From contig JARLJB010000120.1 of the NCBI GenBank assembly GCA_031291415.1, forward strand, positions 1 through 57,968: a DNA stretch of 57,968 nt. Reading direction: 5' to 3'. Position 1 is the stretch's first letter. Every line of letters starts with the position of its first letter. Positions 1 to 9,365 of the stretch are shown here, in pieces. The notes under the pieces are model-generated. The model made no database searches. It was not told where the DNA came from and worked only from the letters and a program-made list of their open reading frames with translations. The stretch comes from Telmatospirillum sp. (lineage in GTDB: Bacteria; Pseudomonadota; Alphaproteobacteria; Rhodospirillales; Magnetospirillaceae). The position numbers were made by a program, and so were the translations under genes.

Positions 1-372
1 CCCGCCGTTGAAGGTGCCGTTGGTGGCGTTGAAGCCGGACTCGACCCGGTAGACCATCGATAGATCCGGCGACAGCACCGAGGTGCCATGCACGCCGAAC
101 ATGCTGGTGCCCCAGTCGTTGCCGGCCGCCTGAACGACGGTCCCGGTCCCCTTCTTGCCGTTGTACTGCGACATATCGACGTCGGTGTCAAAGCGCAGGC
201 CGGCATCGACGCGGAGATAGGCGATGATACTGGGAACCGCGCCGTCACCCTGATACAGGGTCACGTCCGCCTTTGCCGCCTGCGGTATGATCAATCCCGC
301 AGAGACGGTCCCAAGGGCACCGAGCAGGCTCCACCAGCCCGGCCTTTTCATGTTGAATGCTACTTTAGACAT
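1..372 (-). CDS. Gram-negative porin, N-terminal part (runs off window)
   Basis: An open frame of 124 codons runs from an ATG at 370-372 to the left edge, so the C-terminus is missing. The start has a GGAGG ribosome site about six bases upstream. A signal peptide is visible (hydrophobic WSLLGALGTVSAGLII, then a QAAKA cleavage region), followed by a mature start of alternating residues (DVTLYQGDG, YLRVDAGLRF) typical of the first beta-strands of trimeric general porins. The later YRVESGF-NATNGTF motif fits the Porin_4/OmpC-like family. It is codirectional with and downstream of araH but separated by about 316 bases, so it probably has its own promoter. A link to sugar passage across the outer membrane is inference from position. 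Confidence 0.75.
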   Translation of the reverse strand, partial: MSKVAFNMKRPGWWSLLGALGTVSAGLIIPQAAKADVTLYQGDGAVPSIIAYLRVDAGLRFDTDVDMSQYNGKKGTGTVVQAAGNDWGTSMFGVHGTSVLSPDLSMVYRVESGFNATNGTFNGG

Positions 373-572
373 TTCCTTCCTCCCGTATTTTTGCCCCCGC
401 AATGCGGGTGGGTGAACGCGGCGATTGATCACTGGAACGGAACGCCTCTCAAAACACGACAGATCCGCCCCCTTTGAACAAAAAACCGCCAGGACTTCAT
501 CCGATAGGCACGTTTTACGTGTACAGTAACACTCGCCTCTCGTCCAGGGAAACCGACAGATCCTCCCTGTAT

Positions 573-588
573 CGGTGTAATTACACCG
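573..588. promoter_or_regulatory. Perfect 16-bp palindrome, candidate operator of the porin gene
   Basis: CGGTGTAATTACACCG is a perfect inverted repeat with no spacer, about 200 bases upstream of the porin start. The TGTAA-TTACA core resembles a dimeric repressor site. It differs from the LacI-type site found elsewhere in this window, so a different regulator is implied. Function is inferred from symmetry and position only. Confidence 0.35.
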
Positions 589-647
589 GCAACCCTTAGT
601 AATAACCGTCGAAATACAAACCAAACATCTTAGCACTCCGGCCCTGG

Positions 648-677
648 AGTGACAGACTCACCGGGATATCTGTCACT
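648..677 (-). terminator. Hairpin just downstream of araH
   Basis: A 9-bp perfect stem (AGTGACAGA with TCTGTCACT, 12-base loop) begins 11 bases after the araH stop. A competing 6-bp stem (CACTCC/GGAGTG, 634-651) overlaps it. There is no U-run on the minus strand, so it may be an mRNA 3'-end stabiliser or a Rho-dependent end rather than a classic intrinsic terminator. Confidence 0.35.
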
Positions 678-688
678 TTCGGCTGGGA

Positions 689-1678
689 TCAGGCAGCCGA
701 GATCCGCTTGTACCGATCGAAAATGACGGCCGCCAGCAAGATGCAACCGCGTACAAGATACTGGTAGAATGGATTAATGTTCAACAGATTCATTGAATTC
801 TCGACGGTTCCCAAGATGAGAACACCGGCAATAACGTAGCTGATCTTACCGATACCGCCAGCCAGAGAGACACCTCCGAGCACGCAAGCCGAAATGGCCG
901 TCATTTCGAAGCCTATCGCGGTCATAGGCTGACCACTGGTCATCCGGGATGCCAGAACGACACCGGCAACCGCGCTCATCAGACCATGAATGACAAAGAT
1001 CCAAATCTTGGTACGCACCACTGGCACACCAGCCAGACGAGCGGCCTCTTCGTTGCCGCCAATAGCCAGGATGTTGCGACCGAACTCGGTATAATTGATC
1101 AGGAATCCGAATATGACGAAGGTAACAAGAGTAAGCCAGACCGGTGTCGGCAACCCCAGAAAATAGGTTGTGCCGATCACAAAGAAATCGGAGTTGGTGA
1201 TACCAACAGCCTTGCCACCGGCGATGATATAACCGAAACCTCTCGCCATCTGCATGGTTGCCAATGTTGTAATAAAGGCATTAATCCCCAGCTTGGCAAA
1301 TACGAAGCCGTTGATCAGACCAACCACCACGCCCAGCCCCAGGCCGGCCAGAATGCCGACGACCACACTGCCGGTCATATTGATGACCACGGCGGCCATA
1401 CATCCCGAAGCGGCAATGACCGAACCGACCGACAAATCGAAATTGCCCGAGGCAATGCACAGCAGCATGGAGCAGGAAACCATTCCAGCCATCGAAATGG
1501 CCAGGCTGAGTCCGGCCATGTTCCGCCAGGACAGAAAATTCTCGACGAAAATTGAACATCCGGCGAACAAGGCAAGGAAAACAAGCAGCATTCCGGCCTT
1601 ATCCAACAAGGCGGATGTATCCATCCGTCCAATAGATGGAACTCCTCCAGCTGCCATAGTTTTCTCCGATGAATTCAT
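689..1678 (-). CDS. araH: L-arabinose ABC transporter, permease subunit AraH
   Basis: A 329-residue, very hydrophobic protein of the CUT2 (RbsC/AraH) sugar-permease family; E. coli AraH has 328 residues. The family segment GGNEEAARLAGVPV is present about two thirds along, and the N-terminal part has the usual FDLSVGSV motif of ribose-type permeases. A dimer would form the inner-membrane channel of the importer with AraG on the cytoplasmic side. It lies 26 bases downstream of araG with an AAGGAG ribosome site, and is the last gene of araFGH. Assignment to arabinose rests mainly on the strongly AraF-like binding protein two genes upstream. Confidence 0.88.
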   Translation of the reverse strand: MNSSEKTMAAGGVPSIGRMDTSALLDKAGMLLVFLALFAGCSIFVENFLSWRNMAGLSLAISMAGMVSCSMLLCIASGNFDLSVGSVIAASGCMAAVVINMTGSVVVGILAGLGLGVVVGLINGFVFAKLGINAFITTLATMQMARGFGYIIAGGKAVGITNSDFFVIGTTYFLGLPTPVWLTLVTFVIFGFLINYTEFGRNILAIGGNEEAARLAGVPVVRTKIWIFVIHGLMSAVAGVVLASRMTSGQPMTAIGFEMTAISACVLGGVSLAGGIGKISYVIAGVLILGTVENSMNLLNINPFYQYLVRGCILLAAVIFDRYKRISAA

Positions 1679-1704
1679 GGACGATCTCCTTACCGTTACT
1701 CAGT

Positions 1705-3219
1705 TCAAACAGGCAGGGCCATACTGAGTAGTTTTTGTTCAGTCGCGCTTTCGCGTTCGACAATGCCTGACAATGTTCCGTCCCGCATGACCGCAACGCG
1801 GTCGGAGACGCCAAGAACCTCGGGAAGATCACTGGAGACCATCAGAATCGCCACACCCCGTTCCGCCAAGCTGCGAATCAGGGCGTAAATCTCACTTCGA
1901 GCGCCAACGTCGATACCGCGGGTCGGTTCATCAAACAAAATCACGTTCATCTGATCGGACAACCAACGGGCCAAGATCACTTTTTGCTGATTGCCACCCG
2001 AGAGGTTGCACATCTTCTGTTCCAATGACGGCGTGCGCACATCCAGAGCCCGGACTTGTTCCTTTGCGTTGCGCCGCTCCCACGTCTCGTTGATGACGCC
2101 GAAACGATGGCCATACCGCCGTCGGGCCGAGATATTGATATTCTCCTGAACGCTGCCAAGCGGAATGATCCCTTCCGCCTTGCGATTCTCCGAGCAATAG
2201 ACGATCCCCTTGTCGATTGCGTCACGCGGCGTTTCGACCTTGGCCGGTTGACCTTGCAGGAAAATTTCGCCACCCGTGCGCCGTGTGGCGCCATAGATCA
2301 ATCTCAATAATTCCGTACGACCTGCGCCAACCAATCCGAATAGCCCCAGAATTTCACCACATCTAAGTTTAATGGAGATCGGCTTTCTAATACCAGGTCC
2401 GGTAATATCGCGCACTTCCAGGGAAACATCACCATATTTGCGCGTTGAATAGTTATAAACATTTTTGATATCCCGGCCAACCATACGATTGATCAAGATG
2501 TCTTGGGTCAGCCCCTCCATCGTGTCAAAAGTCTCAATGTGACGACCATCTTTGAAGACCGTGACGGAATCGCAAATTTGGAAAATCTCTTCCATCCGAT
2601 GCGACACATAGAGAATGGTGTGACCTTCGTCACGCAGACGTCTTATGACCGTGAAAAGCTTTTCGATTTCACGAGCCGACAAGCTGCTTGTCGGCTCGTC
2701 GAAGGCCAGGACCCGCGCCCCACGGGTAAGAGCCTTGGCGATCTCTATCATTTGCTGTTGGCCAATCGACAGGCGTCCCAAGGGAACGCGCGGATCGACG
2801 TCGTCGGCCAAGGAAGCCAACGCGGCGCGCGCCGCCTCATAGAGATGCGGATAGTCGACAACGCCGTGCTTGCACGGCAGGTGACCGAGAAACAGGTTTT
2901 CGGCAACGCTCAGTTTCGGAACAGTGACCAGTTCCTGATAGATGACGGAAACGCCGGCGGCCAGGCTGGTGCTCGTGTTTGCGAACGCCTGCTCCACCCC
3001 GTTGATGCGCAGACAGCCCCCCGATGGCCGATAAACACCACTCAACACCTTAAGCAGCGTTGATTTTCCAGCCCCGTTTTCACCGACCAGAGCCCGGACT
3101 GACCCGGACTTCACGCTGAAAGAGACGTCATCCAGCGCTAGCACGCCAGGGAATGACTTGGAGATACGAACAAATTCCAGATAAGGGGACGATGACTCTA
3201 TTCGAGTATCAAGTGTCAT
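1705..3219 (-). CDS. araG: L-arabinose ABC transporter, ATP-binding subunit AraG
   Basis: Tandem ATPase of a CUT2 sugar importer. The first half has a Walker A GENGAGKST (about residues 46-54) and a signature LSIGQQQ. The second half has the degenerate GLVGAGRTE P-loop typical of this family and a canonical LSGGNQQK signature. An ATG at 3246 would add nine residues, but the ATG at 3219 has an AAGGAG site eight bases upstream and gives 504 residues, the same length as E. coli AraG. The gene lies between araF (97-base gap) and araH (26-base gap). It powers pentose uptake from the cytoplasmic face. Confidence 0.9.
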   Translation of the reverse strand: MTLDTRIESSSPYLEFVRISKSFPGVLALDDVSFSVKSGSVRALVGENGAGKSTLLKVLSGVYRPSGGCLRINGVEQAFANTSTSLAAGVSVIYQELVTVPKLSVAENLFLGHLPCKHGVVDYPHLYEAARAALASLADDVDPRVPLGRLSIGQQQMIEIAKALTRGARVLAFDEPTSSLSAREIEKLFTVIRRLRDEGHTILYVSHRMEEIFQICDSVTVFKDGRHIETFDTMEGLTQDILINRMVGRDIKNVYNYSTRKYGDVSLEVRDITGPGIRKPISIKLRCGEILGLFGLVGAGRTELLRLIYGATRRTGGEIFLQGQPAKVETPRDAIDKGIVYCSENRKAEGIIPLGSVQENINISARRRYGHRFGVINETWERRNAKEQVRALDVRTPSLEQKMCNLSGGNQQKVILARWLSDQMNVILFDEPTRGIDVGARSEIYALIRSLAERGVAILMVSSDLPEVLGVSDRVAVMRDGTLSGIVERESATEQKLLSMALPV

Positions 3220-3316
3220 CCCTTTTTCTCCTTGGACGCAGAACACCTAAATTGGATCAGAGAGGAGGGAAGAGGGCCAATTGACCAGCCCTCTTCTTGA
3301 ACCATCCTACCTCTTC

Positions 3317-4309
3317 TTACATCATCCCCATTTCGGTAAGCTTCTGCTTGAAATTCTCACGCATGATCAGGGTGGCGTCGCTGATCGGCGTAAATTTCGC
3401 GGGCTCAACGCCCTTGGTGACCCAGTCATAGACCATCATCGTGGTCTTGTAGCCATGGACATTCGGGCTCAACAACAGGGATCCATAGAGCCCTGTCACT
3501 TCCTTCTTTTCCAACTCGGCGACGACGTCCGTGCCGTTAATGCCGATACCAATGACGTTCGCAGCCTTGAAACCAGCACCTTCGGTCGCCCGGATACCAC
3601 CCAGAACGGCGTTATCGTTCATGCCGATGACCAGCCAGTTCTTCTTGTCGGGATGCTGCGTCAGCATGATGTTGGACGCGTCGAAGCTGCCAGGAATATC
3701 GGTCGTCCGATTGGGAGCGTTGAAGATGTTGTCCTTCGGAAATCCCGCAGCGATCAGGGATTCGACGGAGCCTGACGTCCGCTGATGGGCCGTATCCAAT
3801 TCCTCGAAGGTATTGATGATGGCTCCCGTCTCGGCCAGATTCCAGCCGCGCTTCTTGGCTTCCTCCATCAAAAGCTTGCCCTGCTGCTGTCCGACCGCAT
3901 GGGCATCCATGCCAAGATAAGGCACGTCTTCCATGAACTTTCCGTCAGATCCGACGAAGCGGTCGTCAACGGCAACCATTTTCAGATTGAGCGCCTTGGC
4001 TTTCGCGACGATAGACGGTCCGAGCCTGGGGTCCGGCGTACAGATCACAAACCCTTTGGCGCCATTGGCGGCCAGACTGTCAAGAGCGGCCAGCGTGCGC
4101 TCGCCGTCCGGCGCGGCAATCTTCAGCACTTCAAAACCATTGTCTTTCGCAGCTTTATCGGCAAATCGCCATTCGGTCTGGAACCAAGGTTCCTCGGGTT
4201 GCTTCACAAGAAAACCGATCTTGACCTTGTCTGCCGCCTGAACGGTGCTTACCACGCCACAAAAGGCAATGGCGGATGCCACAACGAGATTCAATATGCG
4301 CTTTTTCAT
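3317..4309 (-). CDS. araF: L-arabinose-binding periplasmic protein AraF
   Basis: A 330-residue periplasmic binding protein with a signal peptide (MKKRILNLVVASAIAFCGVV, cleavage near VQAA). The mature part closely follows E. coli AraF as recalled: FLVKQPEEPWFQTEW near the start, then GAKGFVICTPDP, VIGIGINGTD and the end region GLYGSLLLSPNVHGYK. These blocks include ligand-contact segments of the arabinose-binding protein, so L-arabinose (possibly also D-galactose or D-fucose) is the expected ligand. The ribosome site is GGAGG. It is the first gene of araFGH and follows a 528-base gap after araB, so it is probably transcribed from its own promoter. Confidence 0.92.
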   Translation of the reverse strand: MKKRILNLVVASAIAFCGVVSTVQAADKVKIGFLVKQPEEPWFQTEWRFADKAAKDNGFEVLKIAAPDGERTLAALDSLAANGAKGFVICTPDPRLGPSIVAKAKALNLKMVAVDDRFVGSDGKFMEDVPYLGMDAHAVGQQQGKLLMEEAKKRGWNLAETGAIINTFEELDTAHQRTSGSVESLIAAGFPKDNIFNAPNRTTDIPGSFDASNIMLTQHPDKKNWLVIGMNDNAVLGGIRATEGAGFKAANVIGIGINGTDVVAELEKKEVTGLYGSLLLSPNVHGYKTTMMVYDWVTKGVEPAKFTPISDATLIMRENFKQKLTEMGMM

Positions 4310-4822
4310 GACACTGCTTCCTCCTTGGTAACATTGAACTCGGGTTTTCCCGACTCATGCTGTTCTTATTTGTTTCGACAGGTAACCATGTCGAGATTCG
4401 CACGCATCACATTGTATATTATGGAATACTAACTCTTAGATGTTCTCTTGATCGCTCAACTCCGCGAAAGACTACGATCGAGTTATTGGGAAAACAGCGA
4501 TTCTGGTTGCGGTTCTGACAGAGCCATCCACCTCATGCCAAAGATGTCGGCAGGAAACGACGTCCGCGGGTTCCAGTGACAGGCCAGCCATGCGACCACC
4601 AAAAGGACTTTCGCCCCACATCACATGAACCTCCTGCATGGCCCGATCCAAGCCCATCGATTCACTCCCTGAAGAAGCACTTCCATCGGTTGGATCCTGC
4701 GCCGCTCGAGTCAACCGCCCAAAATCGGGCAATAGTCAGACAAATTGCATGGATCGTTTACATTTATCCCACAATATCCGACAGATTACCAGCCCAGAGT
4801 CATTATTTGATCATACAAATCG
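4310..4822 (-). promoter_or_regulatory. araFGH upstream region
   Basis: No gene is supported between araB and araF. AT-rich DNA at 4412-4432 (reverse strand ATTCCATAATATACAATG) could supply a -10 box and contains a GTAT-N8-ATAC inverted repeat. A small CGGG/CCCG hairpin lies near 4337-4353 in the leader. A lone GTTTAC half of the LacI-type operator occurs at 4756-4761 but the other half is poor. No promoter pair could be fixed confidently. Confidence 0.4.
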
Positions 4823-4844
4823 GTCATAGACCACGGTCTATGAC
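4823..4844 (-). terminator. Inverted repeat spanning the araB stop codon
   Basis: Ten-base arms (GTCATAGACC and GGTCTATGAC) with a 2-base spacer overlap the araB stop codon at 4838-4840. The very short spacer suits a protein-binding palindrome as well as an RNA hairpin. No U-run follows on the minus strand. It may help end the isomerase-araB transcript. Confidence 0.3.
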
Positions 4845-6433
4845 ACCGCGTCCAAGCCGACGTCCTTATGAGTCCTCTCCTTCAGACGGATGAGCGTCGG
4901 CAAGACATCGCCGAAGGCCCCTTGATCCGGCACGCCCAGGGCAAAATAAAGTCGCCGGAACAATCCGTAGATTTCGTCATAGACCACCTGTTCGGAACGT
5001 CGCGGCTCGAACACGCGATGAGGTGGAGAAATCTTCGCTTGCGCCTCCTCCACCGTCTTGAAGGTCTTGGCCGCCAGGAATGCGAAAATCGCGGATCCAA
5101 CTCCCACCACATTCGAACTCGGCACCAGCACAGGTCGACCCAGCACGTCGGCATAGACCTGATTCAAGACGTCGTTCTTTTGCGGAATGCCACCGGCATT
5201 GATGACCCGTTTGATTTCCACGCCGTGTTCGGTCATGCGATCGAAAATCACCCTGGTATGGAAAGCGGTTCCTTCGATCGCCGCCATCAGATTGTCTTGC
5301 GCGGACGTCAGCAGATGCCATCCCAAAGTAACGCCACGCAAATTGGGATTTACCAAGACTGTGCGATCACCGTTGTCCCAGGTCAGGTGCAACAAACCGC
5401 TCTGTCCCGCCCGGTAGTTTTCCAACCCCCGGCTCAACGTCTTGACGTCGGTTCCGGCCCGTCGCGCGATCGCCCCGAAGATATCGCCAACCGCCGAAAG
5501 CCCCGCCTCGATGCCAATGCGCGCCGGATGAACGCTGCCCGGCACCACACCACATACGCCGGGAACCAGATTTGGCGAATTCGTTATGCCGATGATACAG
5601 GTCGACGTTCCGATGACATTGACCATGTCGTCGGTTCGCGCACCGACTCCGATCGCATCCCAATGTGCGTCGAAGGCGCCGACAGGTATCGGAATGCCAG
5701 CCTTGAGCCCGAGTTGCTCCGCCCAGTGGGGCGACAAATGACCGGCAAGATGGTCCGAGGTGGCATAGTCTCCCAGAAGTTTCTCACGAATTCCGGCCAG
5801 GAGCGGGTCGACTTTGGTCAGAAACTCCTCGGACGGCAAACCACCCAGCGACGCATTCCATAGCCATTTATGCCCCATGGCGCAGGCACTGCGTTTCACT
5901 TTGCGAGGATCGGTGATACCGCACAACGTGGCAGCCACCATGTCGCAGTTTTCGAAGGCCGACGCCAGTTGGTCACGCGTCCCGGGATTATGCCGCAGCC
6001 AATGCAGAAGCTTCGAAAATCCCCATTCGGCAGAATAGACGCCACCGCACCATTTGATGGCCTCCAGTCCCTCCCGATGCGCTGCTTCGGTGATCTCCGC
6101 CGCTTCGCCCTTCGAACGGTGATCGCACCAAAGATAGTACTCGCTGAGGGGACGCATCTCCCGATCCACCGGAATGACCGAAGATCCGGTCGTATCGATG
6201 GCGATCGATTCGACCTCTTCCGCCGCGACACCGGTCTTGCGCAAGACCTCCCTGGTGGCGGCGGCCAGGGATTGCATCTGGTCGTCGTGCGACTGGGTGG
6301 CGAAATCCAAATCCTCCAGACTCCGGTGCAGAGGGTATTCTGCTACCGCTGAGTCCAGCAGGCCCCTCTCGCTATCCACGATCGAAACACGGACACTTAA
6401 CGTACCGAAATCGACACCAGCAACGATAGCCAT
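4838..6433 (-). CDS. araB: Ribulokinase (FGGY family)
   Basis: A 531-residue FGGY carbohydrate kinase. The N-terminal phosphate-binding motif is DFGTLSVRV (about 8-16), the sugar region contains DTTGSSVIPVD and LWCDHRS, and the C-terminal half has the ATP-site block VINAGGIPQKND. The pattern DFGT-S-R-VD with DHR matches ribulokinase better than xylulokinase or glycerol kinase. Expected reaction: L-ribulose + ATP to L-ribulose 5-phosphate. It begins 18 bases after the isomerase gene, with a GGAG ribosome site, so the two are co-transcribed. No ribulose-5-phosphate 4-epimerase (araD) is present in the window. Confidence 0.88.
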   Translation of the reverse strand: MAIVAGVDFGTLSVRVSIVDSERGLLDSAVAEYPLHRSLEDLDFATQSHDDQMQSLAAATREVLRKTGVAAEEVESIAIDTTGSSVIPVDREMRPLSEYYLWCDHRSKGEAAEITEAAHREGLEAIKWCGGVYSAEWGFSKLLHWLRHNPGTRDQLASAFENCDMVAATLCGITDPRKVKRSACAMGHKWLWNASLGGLPSEEFLTKVDPLLAGIREKLLGDYATSDHLAGHLSPHWAEQLGLKAGIPIPVGAFDAHWDAIGVGARTDDMVNVIGTSTCIIGITNSPNLVPGVCGVVPGSVHPARIGIEAGLSAVGDIFGAIARRAGTDVKTLSRGLENYRAGQSGLLHLTWDNGDRTVLVNPNLRGVTLGWHLLTSAQDNLMAAIEGTAFHTRVIFDRMTEHGVEIKRVINAGGIPQKNDVLNQVYADVLGRPVLVPSSNVVGVGSAIFAFLAAKTFKTVEEAQAKISPPHRVFEPRRSEQVVYDEIYGLFRRLYFALGVPDQGAFGDVLPTLIRLKERTHKDVGLDAVS

Positions 6434-6451
6434 GGGAAATCTCCGTTCGCC

Positions 6452-7864
<1,413 letters not shown>

Positions 7865-8152
7865 TTTTTTCTCCGACTTCGATAGACCAACCAAGGCCCA
7901 AACCCGACGTAACATTGTTTAAGCAATGCACGGAAAAGATGAACTAAATTAACACATTTCTCGTCATCACCGATTCTCGATGAAATAATTACCCTGTGTT
8001 TCCGCTAATTATATTATATTAATAAATATATTTCATGACTACGCGCACATATTGAAAATTGTGCGGTGCAAAATAGAATAAATACATCGTATAACATTTT
8101 GTGTTTCACAAATTTTGCCTTACGAAGAACCCAATGTCATCTCCCTCATGTC

Positions 8153-8168
8153 GAGAAAACGTTTACTC
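8153..8168. promoter_or_regulatory. LacI-family operator upstream of isomerase-araB
   Basis: GAGAAAACGTTTACTC has the central CG and near-perfect dyad symmetry of LacI/GalR-family operators. It matches the palindrome upstream of ytfR (16194-16209) at 15 of 16 positions. It lies 289 bases before the isomerase start. The shared sequence suggests that the LacI-type regulator at 16.6 kb also controls the isomerase-kinase genes. Confidence 0.6.
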
Positions 8169-8257
8169 AGGCAAAAATACTTGGATTATTGGTATTTTGT
8201 CAATGCGAAATTGATGATCATCCTCTTCGAGGCCGGATTTGCCGGCCGGCCAACACG

Positions 8258-8286
8258 CCCACACGCCTGGGTCCCAGGCGTGTGGG
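8258..8286 (-). terminator. Strong hairpin after ytfQ
   Basis: Perfect 14-bp arms (CCCACACGCCTGGG and complement) with a single central base lie 13 bases beyond the ytfQ stop. A second GGCCGG/CCGGCC stem is at 8231-8247. No U-run follows on the minus strand, so it is a hairpin-type 3' end rather than a textbook intrinsic terminator. Confidence 0.5.
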
Positions 8287-8299
8287 CCGTCGTCATGTT

Positions 8300-9259
8300 T
8301 TAATAAAGGTCCTTGCGACGCTGATACTCGGACTTCGCGACGTCGGGTTGGTAGAGCTTCGTTTCCGTCTTGATCCACTTCGGCGGAACCTTGCCACCGG
8401 TCTTGAAGGCCACCAGGGCATCAAAGGCCGGACCGGCCATATTCGGTGTCAACTCCACCGTGGCGTTAGCCTCCCCTTCGGCCATGGCATTGAAAATATC
8501 CGGCACGCCGTCGATGGACACGACCAGAATATCTTTGCCCGGCTTCAGACCGGATTCCTTGATGGCCTGAATGCCACCAATCGCCATATCGTCGTTGTGC
8601 GCATACATCGCACAAATGTTCTTGCCGCCATTCTCCGCCTTGATGAAGCTCTCCATCACCTCTTTGCCCTTGGCCCGGGTGAAGTCGCCCGACTGGGTGC
8701 GGATAATCTTCATCTGCGGATTTTCGGCGACAACCTTGTCGAAGCCCTTCTTGCGATCGATGGCGACAGAAGCCCCGACTGTTCCCTGCAATTCCACGAC
8801 ATTGCATTTGCCTTTGGTCGCCTTGACCAGCCAGTCACCCGCCGCCTGACCCTCGTAGACCGCATCGGAACGTACAACGGTCAAATACAGGCTGTCGTCC
8901 TTCACGTCGATGCCACGATCCAAAAGAATGACAGGAATCTTGGCGTCTTTCGCCTCCTTCAAAACCGATTCCCACCCCGTCGCCACCACGGGCGCGATGA
9001 AGATGGCATCGACGCCTTGCGCGATGAAGGAACGGACGGCCTTAATCTGGTTCTCTTCCTTCTGTTGCGCGTCGGAAATCCGCAAGTCAATTCCGCGTTT
9101 CTCGGCCTCCATCTTGGCGACCTTGGTCTCAGCCGCGCGCCATCCAGACTCCGAACCGATCTGTGAGAAGCCAACCACGAGCTTGTCTGCCGCCAACGCT
9201 GGCGCCGTTACTGTAGCGACGGCCAAAGCAGCCGCGGCAACGATCCTGTGAAATGTCAT
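8300..9259 (-). CDS. ytfQ: Galactofuranose-type sugar-binding periplasmic protein YtfQ
   Basis: A 319-residue binding protein with a clear signal peptide (hydrophobic core AAAALAVATVTAPAL, cleavage after ALAA). It shares long identical blocks with recalled E. coli YtfQ: VGFSQIGSESGWRAAET, FIAPVVATGWESVLKEAKDA, NVVELQGTVGASVAIDRKKG and VELTPNMAGPAFDAL. The known ligand of YtfQ is galactofuranose; related proteins take arabinofuranose-type sugars, which would suit the arabinose genes next door. Unusually it is separated from its membrane partners ytfR, ytfT and yjfF by galM and a chemoreceptor gene, and has a 106-base upstream gap that may hold its own promoter. Confidence 0.9.
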   Translation of the reverse strand: MTFHRIVAAAALAVATVTAPALAADKLVVGFSQIGSESGWRAAETKVAKMEAEKRGIDLRISDAQQKEENQIKAVRSFIAQGVDAIFIAPVVATGWESVLKEAKDAKIPVILLDRGIDVKDDSLYLTVVRSDAVYEGQAAGDWLVKATKGKCNVVELQGTVGASVAIDRKKGFDKVVAENPQMKIIRTQSGDFTRAKGKEVMESFIKAENGGKNICAMYAHNDDMAIGGIQAIKESGLKPGKDILVVSIDGVPDIFNAMAEGEANATVELTPNMAGPAFDALVAFKTGGKVPPKWIKTETKLYQPDVAKSEYQRRKDLY

Positions 9260-9339
9260 AGTTTCCTCCTTGTTATCGATGCTACTTGATAGCGCTTGTA
9301 TTTACTTTTTATTGACAAAAATGGTGAGCTCCATCTTTA

Positions 9340-9358
9340 GACATATCGTCCATATGTC
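9340..9358. promoter_or_regulatory. Inverted repeat upstream of ytfQ
   Basis: Seven-base perfect arms, GACATAT and ATATGTC, separated by CGTCC, lie between the chemoreceptor stop and the ytfQ start. A TTGTCA box (minus strand, near 9311-9316) lies between this repeat and ytfQ and could be a -35. The repeat may be an activator or repressor site, or a weak transcript end of the receptor gene. It is unlike the LacI-type operators. Confidence 0.35.
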
Positions 9359-9365
9359 GTTTATA

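Larger units (their letters stand above)
373..688. other. Intergenic region between araH and porin
   Basis: No gene is supported here. It holds the porin ribosome site, a 16-bp palindrome at 573-588 and two overlapping hairpins near the araH stop. The rest is AT-richer upstream DNA likely to carry the porin promoter, but no clear -35/-10 pair was recognised. Confidence 0.5.
7865..8299 (-). promoter_or_regulatory. Isomerase-araB promoter region, strongly AT-rich
   Basis: A gene-free stretch much richer in A+T than its neighbours, with a run of TTATATTATATTAATAAATA near 8007-8027 that could act as promoter/UP sequence for the minus-strand isomerase gene. Symmetric sites are CATTGTTTAAGCAATG at 7913-7928 (7 of 8 pairs), TTTGTG-TTT-CACAAA at 8098-8112, GCACA-N10-TGTGC at 8045-8064, and the LacI-type operator at 8153-8168. 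The end next to ytfQ carries a strong hairpin. Several regulators may act here. Confidence 0.5.
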
